Source of the DNA: Pseudogracilibacillus sp037892545
GTDB lineage: Bacteria > Bacillota > Bacilli > Bacillales > Amphibacillaceae
Direction: 5' to 3'
Assembly (NCBI RefSeq): GCF_037892545.1
Contig: NZ_JBBKBG010000002.1
Coordinates: forward strand, 62,001-126,000
Length of the DNA stretch: 64,000 nt
The notes under the pieces are model-generated. The model was not told the DNA's origin and ran no database searches. It was given only the letters and a program-made list of their open reading frames with translations. The translations under genes were made by a program, and so were the position numbers. How positions within the stretch are numbered: position 1 is the first letter of the stretch; each line of letters begins with the position of its first letter. Positions 58,442 to 64,000 of this stretch are shown here, in pieces.

Positions 58442-61400
58442 ATGGTTTCTTGGACGAAAGAACAACAAGCGGCAATTGATCGTAAAGGTTCTAATATTCT
58501 TGTTGCTGCTGCAGCTGGATCGGGAAAAACTGCTGTACTTGTAGAACGGATTATACAAAAATTGATCGATGACACAGATCCATTCCATATCGATGAAATG
58601 TTAGTTGCGACATTTACAAATGCAGCTGCAGAAGAGATGCGTAATCGTATTGGAGCTGCGTTAGAAAAAACAATTGCCAAGGATCCGACTTCATACCATT
58701 TAAAAAAACAATTATCGTTGTTACAACGTGCATCCATATCGACATTACACTCCTTTTGTACGCAAATTGTTCGTCAATATGCCTATCTGATTGACGTGGA
58801 TCCATCGTTTCGAATTGCAGATGAGATGGAAATGGAATTAATTAAACAAGAAGTAATAGAAGAAATGTTTGAAGAGGCATATGGACAACATATTGAAGAA
58901 GTCGATGCATTTTATCGTGTGATTGATATGTTTTCTAGTGATCGTAGTGATATCGAAGTAGAACAGCTAATTTTAAAATTGTATACTTTTGCCATGCAAC
59001 ATCCACAACCAGAAAAATGGCTTCGGGATGTTTGTGCGACATATGATGTAGCAACAGATATAGATGAAAAATCAATCACTTGGTTACAAATTTTGAAAGA
59101 AGAAGTGGCGGACACAGCACAGTCTTTCATGGAAGAAGCAGAGCGGGCACTTCAAATTGCGCGCGAAAGTGATGGGCCATATACGTATGTGGATGCATTA
59201 GAAAGCGATATTACTTTCTTTCAACAAGTGATGGAAAAATGCGATCGTTGGGATGAAATACAATCTTTTGCTCAGTCTGAGACTTTTGCTAATTTATCTA
59301 GGAAAAAAATGGAATGTAATGAAGACAAAAAAGCACTTGTACAAGCGATACGTAAAAAGTATAGGGAAGCATGGAATGACTTAAAGAAAGAATGGTTTAG
59401 CCGAAATTTAGCAGGGCATATGGAAGATATGAGACGATTATATCCAGCAATGGAGGAACTTGTCTCCCTCGTTCTACAATTTAGTGAGCGATTTACAGCA
59501 ATAAAAAAAGAAAAGGCCATTGTTGATTTCTCAGATTTAGAACATTTTTGTTTAGCGATTTTAACCGAAAAAATAGATGGAACAACTGTCGTTCCATCAG
59601 ATGTAGCTTTACAGTTTCAAAAGCAGTTTAAAGAAGTGCTCGTGGATGAATATCAAGATATTAACCTTGTACAAGAAACAATATTACGTGTCGTAAGTGA
59701 TGAAGAAAATGGCGGAAATATGTTTATGGTTGGCGATGTGAAACAAAGTATTTATCGTTTTCGTCATGCAGAACCGACATTGTTTATCGATAAATATAAA
59801 AAATATGAAGAAGATGAAACGGCTGGATTACGTATTGATTTAGCCAAAAATTTTCGAAGTCGAGAAGAAGTATTAACGAGTACAAACTTTGTTTTTAAAC
59901 AAATTTTAGATGAATCTTTAGGTGAAATTGAATATGACGATAAAGCATCTTTAGTGTATGGAAATTTGTCCTATGAAGAAGTTCCTTTAAAAGAAGCGGA
60001 AACGGAATTACTCATCATTGATCGTGGAACATCGGAAGAGCGTCAGGAGGAAGGAGAAAATGTAGAAGATCTAGAAGCTTGGCGACTAGAAGCAAGATTA
60101 TATGCGGAAAAAATTAAAACGTGGATTGGTAAAAAAGATAGTGAACCGTTTGAAGTGGTAGATAAAAAGACGAACCAAAAGCGTCCGATTCAGTATCGAG
60201 ATATAGTGATTTTACTACGTTCCTTAACGAATGCTCCGATTATTGTGGATGAGTTTAAGAAACAAGGTATTCCTGTTCATGCGGAGCTTAAAGCTGGATA
60301 TTTTGAAGCGATTGAAATTCAAATTATGGTCAATATGTTAAAGATTATTGATAATCCATACCAAGACATCCCGCTCGTCTCCATATTACGTTCGCCGATA
60401 GTCGGTTTAGATGAAGATGAGTTAACGACGATACGGGTAGAAAATAAAAAAGGAACATATTTTGATTCGTTACAAACATATAGTAAAAAGTCAGATGAAT
60501 TAAGTAAACGAGTGCGACAGTTTTTACAGTTGTTAGAAGCGCTTCGAGTGTATGCGAAAGAAAACGGCCTATCCGATTTGATTTGGCATATTTTTGGCGT
60601 GACAGGTTATTACGATTTTGTCGGTGGTATACCGGGTGGAAGGCAACGACAAGCTAATTTACGTGCATTATATGATCGAGCAAAGTCATATGAGGCTACA
60701 TCTTTCCGTGGGTTATTCCGTTTTTTACGATTTATTGAAAGAATGGAAGAACAAAATAAAGATTTAGGGGAAGCTCGTGCATTAAGTGAGCAAGAAGATG
60801 TTGTTCGTATTATGACCATTCATAAGAGTAAAGGGTTAGAATTTCCTGTCGTCATTGTTGGAGGGATGGATACACAATTTAATTTAAGTGATATCCGTTA
60901 TAAATATATTTTAGATAAAGACTATGGATTTGCAACGAAGTTTATTGATCCAGTGAAGCGAATTACATATCCGACATTGTATTATATTGCATTAAAAGAA
61001 GCTTCACGTCGTAAGTTATTAGCAGAACAAATGCGTGTTTTATATGTTGCGATGACTAGAGCAAAGGAAAAGTTAGTACTCATAGGTAATGTTGCATCAT
61101 TTGAGAAAAAGGCACAAAAGTGGAGCAATGTTGTAGAACAACCTGAATGGATTTTACCGAATCAGTTACGCAAAAAGGCGATGTCTTATTTAGATTGGGT
61201 TGCACCGGCGGTTATTCGTCATGAACATGGTGCCGCTTTGCGTGGGGAAGAAATAGCCGCGAATGAAGACTTTGATATGTTTAAAGATAAATCTAAGTGG
61301 GATGTCCAAATAATTGATGCGAATGAATTATTAAATATGGAAGAAGCAGAAGTTGTTTCTGAGGAGACATTAAAAGAAGCTATTCAACAGTGGAAGGAAA

Positions 61401-62182
61401 TACCGAATGTTGCATCCCATTTTGCTGAAGAGGTCGAAAATAAACTGACGTTTATATATGCACACGAAGAGGCAGCAATGCACCGTGCGAAGCAAAGTGT
61501 GTCAGAAATTAAACGTCGCCAAGAAACAGCTGATATGTATAGTGATCAAAGGTTATTACAACCATTCAGGGCACCATTAGTGAAACGACCGAATTTTTTA
61601 CAGAAAGAAGAAACATTAACGAGAGCTGAGATTGGAACTGCGATGCATACAGTGTTGCAACATATTCCGTTTACGAAGCAGCTGACACGGGATGAAATTG
61701 TATCATGTATCGATGACCTTGTCCATGAAGAAAAATTAACCGAAAAAGAAGCAAATGTCATTTCAATTGAAATGATTGAGCAGTTTTTCCAGACAGAAAT
61801 TGCAGAAACGATGATTGAAAACGAGGCGACATTACAACGAGAAGTTCCATTTACTTATGCATTGCAAGCTTCAGAAGTATATCCAGATTGGAAAAGTGAA
61901 CAAGAAGAACAAGTCATGTTGCAAGGGGTTGTAGATTGTATCATTCGGACACCGGAAGGGCTTATGATATTAGACTATAAAACAGATACTATTACCGATG
62001 AGGAAGTAACGGAACAAACGATTTCGAGGTTGAAGAACCGTTATAAAACACAAGTGTTATTATATAAACGAGCAATTAGTACAATTTTACAAGAAGAGAT
62101 AAAGGCGAGTTATTTATATTTCTTTGATCGACAACTACTTATTCATGTAGAAGATGAGGAAAATAATCGTGTTTTCAATTGA
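58442..62182 (+). CDS. addA: ATP-dependent helicase/nuclease subunit AddA
   Basis: AddA is the motor subunit of AddAB: a UvrD-type 3'-5' helicase joined to a nuclease domain. The 1246-aa protein shows motif I AAAAGSGKTAVLVERI (Lys29), motif Ia VATFTNAAAEEMRNRI, Walker B VLVDEYQDINLVQ (about 400), motif III VGDVKQSIYRFRHAEP, motif V MTIHKSKGLEFPVV, motif VI LLYVAMTRAKEKL-like (RVLYVAMTRAKEKLV), and the carboxy nuclease motif MILDYKTDT (about 1178). All catalytic residues are intact. ATG at 58442 follows AAAGGAGG. In B. subtilis addAB are partly under ComK; no K-box was seen directly before yhjE-addB here. Confidence 0.97.
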   Translation: MVSWTKEQQAAIDRKGSNILVAAAAGSGKTAVLVERIIQKLIDDTDPFHIDEMLVATFTNAAAEEMRNRIGAALEKTIAKDPTSYHLKKQLSLLQRASISTLHSFCTQIVRQYAYLIDVDPSFRIADEMEMELIKQEVIEEMFEEAYGQHIEEVDAFYRVIDMFSSDRSDIEVEQLILKLYTFAMQHPQPEKWLRDVCATYDVATDIDEKSITWLQILKEEVADTAQSFMEEAERALQIARESDGPYTYVDALESDITFFQQVMEKCDRWDEIQSFAQSETFANLSRKKMECNEDKKALVQAIRKKYREAWNDLKKEWFSRNLAGHMEDMRRLYPAMEELVSLVLQFSERFTAIKKEKAIVDFSDLEHFCLAILTEKIDGTTVVPSDVALQFQKQFKEVLVDEYQDINLVQETILRVVSDEENGGNMFMVGDVKQSIYRFRHAEPTLFIDKYKKYEEDETAGLRIDLAKNFRSREEVLTSTNFVFKQILDESLGEIEYDDKASLVYGNLSYEEVPLKEAETELLIIDRGTSEERQEEGENVEDLEAWRLEARLYAEKIKTWIGKKDSEPFEVVDKKTNQKRPIQYRDIVILLRSLTNAPIIVDEFKKQGIPVHAELKAGYFEAIEIQIMVNMLKIIDNPYQDIPLVSILRSPIVGLDEDELTTIRVENKKGTYFDSLQTYSKKSDELSKRVRQFLQLLEALRVYAKENGLSDLIWHIFGVTGYYDFVGGIPGGRQRQANLRALYDRAKSYEATSFRGLFRFLRFIERMEEQNKDLGEARALSEQEDVVRIMTIHKSKGLEFPVVIVGGMDTQFNLSDIRYKYILDKDYGFATKFIDPVKRITYPTLYYIALKEASRRKLLAEQMRVLYVAMTRAKEKLVLIGNVASFEKKAQKWSNVVEQPEWILPNQLRKKAMSYLDWVAPAVIRHEHGAALRGEEIAANEDFDMFKDKSKWDVQIIDANELLNMEEAEVVSEETLKEAIQQWKEIPNVASHFAEEVENKLTFIYAHEEAAMHRAKQSVSEIKRRQETADMYSDQRLLQPFRAPLVKRPNFLQKEETLTRAEIGTAMHTVLQHIPFTKQLTRDEIVSCIDDLVHEEKLTEKEANVISIEMIEQFFQTEIAETMIENEATLQREVPFTYALQASEVYPDWKSEQEEQVMLQGVVDCIIRTPEGLMILDYKTDTITDEEVTEQTISRLKNRYKTQVLLYKRAISTILQEEIKASYLYFFDRQLLIHVEDEENNRVFN

Positions 62183-62242
62183 TAGAAGAGTAGTTTTTCG
62201 TTTACAATATATGATAGATTGTTTATAGAGGTGAAATGGCAA

Positions 62243-62935
62243 ATGAAATTACAAACTGTCGTTGTAACTGGAGCAAGTAGTGGAATTGGAAAAGAAATTG
62301 CAACAAAATTTGTTCAAGAAGGTTTTCAAGTTATACTTGCGGCACGATCGTTTGAAACATTGCAACAGTTAGAAGAAATATTGAATAATCAAGGGCCAGG
62401 AAAAGCTTTAGCAGTTCAAACAGATGTAAGCAATCCAAACAGTGTGAAGAAAATGATTCAACAAGGAATGGAGACCTTTGGGGACATAGACATACTCGTC
62501 AATAATGCCGGACTTATGTTAAGTGCAAAAGTAACGGATGGAAATGTGGAAGCTTGGGAAGATATGGTGGATGTGAATGTGAAAGGAATATTATACACAA
62601 CGAATGAAGTCATTAATAGTATGATCGCTCGGAAACAAGGACATATCATTAATGTATCTTCTGTATCTGGACAAGAAGTAACAAAAAATAGTACGGTATA
62701 TAGTGCAACAAAATTTGCCGTCCGTGCCATCACAGCTGGTTTAGAAAAAGAACTTGCACATACTGGGGTACGTGTAACGAATATTTCCCCTGGAATGGTC
62801 GAAACGAGGTTGATAGATGGATATGAATTAAAACGGAAACCATTAGACCCGACGGACATAGCAAATGCGATTTATTATGCTATCTCCCAACCATCCTATG
62901 TGAATGTAAATGAAATTACTGTTCGCCCAGTATAA
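62243..62935 (+). CDS. Short-chain dehydrogenase/reductase
   Basis: A 230-aa classical SDR with the NADP-binding motif VTGASSGIGKEIATKF, the acidic turn LAVQTDVSNP, the NNAG motif LVNNAGLML, and the catalytic Ser/Tyr/Lys in INVSSVSGQE and VYSATKFAVRAI. The end includes NISPGMVETRLIDG. It resembles the serine 3-dehydrogenase/YdfG-like group, but the substrate cannot be told. The start is ATG at 62243, nine bases after GAGGTG; upstream TTG at 62219 precedes that site. The gene stands alone between addA and ndh. Confidence 0.9.
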   Translation: MKLQTVVVTGASSGIGKEIATKFVQEGFQVILAARSFETLQQLEEILNNQGPGKALAVQTDVSNPNSVKKMIQQGMETFGDIDILVNNAGLMLSAKVTDGNVEAWEDMVDVNVKGILYTTNEVINSMIARKQGHIINVSSVSGQEVTKNSTVYSATKFAVRAITAGLEKELAHTGVRVTNISPGMVETRLIDGYELKRKPLDPTDIANAIYYAISQPSYVNVNEITVRPV

Positions 62936-62956
62936 AAAGTGAGAAATGGGAGAAAT

Positions 62957-63013
62957 TGATTTTTTTTCTCGACTGATACTGGTATAATATATACATTGTT
63001 CAACAATTCACGA
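62957..63013 (+). promoter_or_regulatory. ndh promoter with a Rex-like operator
   Basis: An extended -10 box (TG-G-TATAAT, hexamer 62983-62988) lies 92 bp before ndh; a TTGATT at 62957 is too far (20 bp) for a good -35. Just downstream, TTGTTCAACAATTCACGA (62996-63013) matches the Rex consensus TTGTGAAWWWWTTCACAA at most positions and contains the perfect ATTGTT-C-AACAAT palindrome. Confidence 0.5.
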
Positions 63014-63079
63014 TTGAATGTACGTATATGAATAAAAAATGCTTTATGTCAAAACAATAAATGGAAGGTGGAGTAATAA

Positions 63080-64000
63080 ATGAATAGCAAACCAAAAATT
63101 GTAGTGCTTGGAGCAGGTTATGCAGGTTTAAAAACTACAAAAGAATTAACAAAACTGTTCACACCAGAAGAAGCAGATATTATTTTAGTAAACAAACATA
63201 ATTATCATTATGAGTCAACATGGTTACATGAGGTGGCAGCAGGAACGATTAACCCTAACCAGGCACGCTTCATGATTAGCGATGTAATTAATCCTAACCG
63301 TGTACGTTTAATTTATGATTTAGTAGAAAAAGTTGATACGGAAAACCAACGTGTAGTATTAGAAAATGGCGAACTTACTTATGATTATTTAGTATTCGCT
63401 TTAGGTTTCGAAACAAACACATTTGGTATTAAAGGAATGGCTGAAAATGCATTTTCGATTGTTGATATTGAATCAAGCCGTTTAATCCGCGAACATATTG
63501 AGTTAAAATTTGCTCAATATAATAATAATCCAAATAGTAAAGATTCTGACTTAACGATTTTAGTTGGAGGAGCTGGATTTACTGGAATCGAATTTATTGG
63601 TGAACTTGTAGAGCGTGTACCTCAATTATGTAAAAAGTATGATATTGATCGTCGCAAAGTACGAATCATTAATGTGGAAGCAATGCCATCTATTTTACCG
63701 ATGTTCGATAAAGATTTAGTAGAATATGCGAAGAAATCATTATCAGATCGTGGAGTAGAGTTCCGCTTAGGTGCAGCAATTAACGAATGTACAGAAGATA
63801 GCTTCATCATTGGTGACGATAATGAAGAAATTAAAGCTGGAACGATTGTATGGACTGGTGGAGTAACTGGAAGCTCTGTTTTAGGAGAATCTGGATTTGA
63901 ATTAACACGTGGAAAAGTGACAGTTAATAGTGATTTACGTGCACCTGGTTTTGATAATGTGTTCGTATTAGGAGACTGTGCTTGGGTAATGGATGAAAAG
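63080..64000 (+). CDS. ndh: Type II NADH dehydrogenase (NDH-2), 5' part
   Basis: The gene runs off the window; 307 codons are visible. It encodes a flavoprotein that passes electrons from NADH to menaquinone without pumping protons. Features: the FAD-binding motif VVLGAGYAGLKTTKEL at the amino end, the NADH-binding motif LTILVGGAGFTGIEFIGEL near 157-175, TIVWTGGVTGSSVLGESG and the FAD motif NVFVLGDCAW at the current end. ATG at 63080 follows GAAGGTGGAG. The HNYHYESTWLHEVAAG segment resembles B. subtilis YumB more than YjlD. Regulation by Rex is suggested by the site at 62996-63013. Confidence 0.93.
   Translation, partial: MNSKPKIVVLGAGYAGLKTTKELTKLFTPEEADIILVNKHNYHYESTWLHEVAAGTINPNQARFMISDVINPNRVRLIYDLVEKVDTENQRVVLENGELTYDYLVFALGFETNTFGIKGMAENAFSIVDIESSRLIREHIELKFAQYNNNPNSKDSDLTILVGGAGFTGIEFIGELVERVPQLCKKYDIDRRKVRIINVEAMPSILPMFDKDLVEYAKKSLSDRGVEFRLGAAINECTEDSFIIGDDNEEIKAGTIVWTGGVTGSSVLGESGFELTRGKVTVNSDLRAPGFDNVFVLGDCAWVMDEK

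Overview
This is a low-GC, AT-rich chromosomal window from a Gram-positive spore-forming relative of Bacillus (family Bacillaceae). The evidence is the AGGAGG-type ribosome binding sites, frequent GTG and TTG starts, sporulation-type proteins (YhcN/YlaJ and YjcZ families), and long blocks that keep the Bacillus subtilis gene order (yhaQ-yhaP-yhaO-yhaN-yhaM-prsA, yhaH-hit-ecsA-ecsB-yhaA, yhfH-yhfI-lplJ-comK-yhjE-addB-addA). No rRNA, tRNA, prophage or CRISPR array was seen. Two transposase remnants mark the edges of an accessory block.

Layout. 1-470: 3' end of trmL and a tiny reverse-strand lipopeptide gene. 737-4977: the 2-oxoglutarate dehydrogenase operon odhA-odhB with its promoter and terminator. 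4991-5890: decayed ISL3-type element with a palindromic repeat. 5977-18690: a ten-gene aldarate (glucarate/galactarate) operon: TPP enzyme, aldehyde dehydrogenase, IlvD/Edd dehydratase, gudD, tripartite tricarboxylate transporter (tctB, tctA, tctC), UxuA-like enzyme, garD and a FadR-type regulator. 18814-19400: broken IS3/IS150-type element with an internal inversion. 19639-31900: mixed housekeeping genes (murG paralogue, carbonic anhydrase, membrane serine protease, sporulation lipoprotein, M20 dipeptidase, SDR, map, azlCD, MFS efflux, fumarase), with a 51-bp tandem palindromic repeat at 28141-28384. 31986-34743: an autoregulated XRE regulator, a small membrane protein and the yhaQP ABC exporter. 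34867-45461: yhaONM, prsA, yhaH, hit, ecsAB, yhaA. 45677-46977: dapA under a lysine riboswitch. 47037-64000: disulfide-bond genes, hmoB, pbpF, yhfH, yhfI, lplJ, comK, yhjE, addB, addA, an SDR and the 5' part of a type II NADH dehydrogenase.

How the genes work together. In the aldarate operon GudD and GarD should both make 5-keto-4-deoxyglucarate, but the usual next enzyme, KdgD, is absent. The same operon instead holds an IlvD/Edd-type 2,3-dihydroxy-acid dehydratase and a TPP-dependent 2-keto-acid enzyme. Acting in series these could make 2,5-dioxoadipate and then 2-oxoglutarate semialdehyde, which the operon's aldehyde dehydrogenase would oxidise to 2-oxoglutarate. This KdgD-free route is the main candidate for an undescribed system here; it is inferred from gene content and reaction chemistry, not proven. 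Other points of note are a ComK that lacks the C-terminal MecA-binding region but has an exact K-box upstream, a Rex-like site before ndh, and paired direct repeats controlling the XRE-yhaQP operon.
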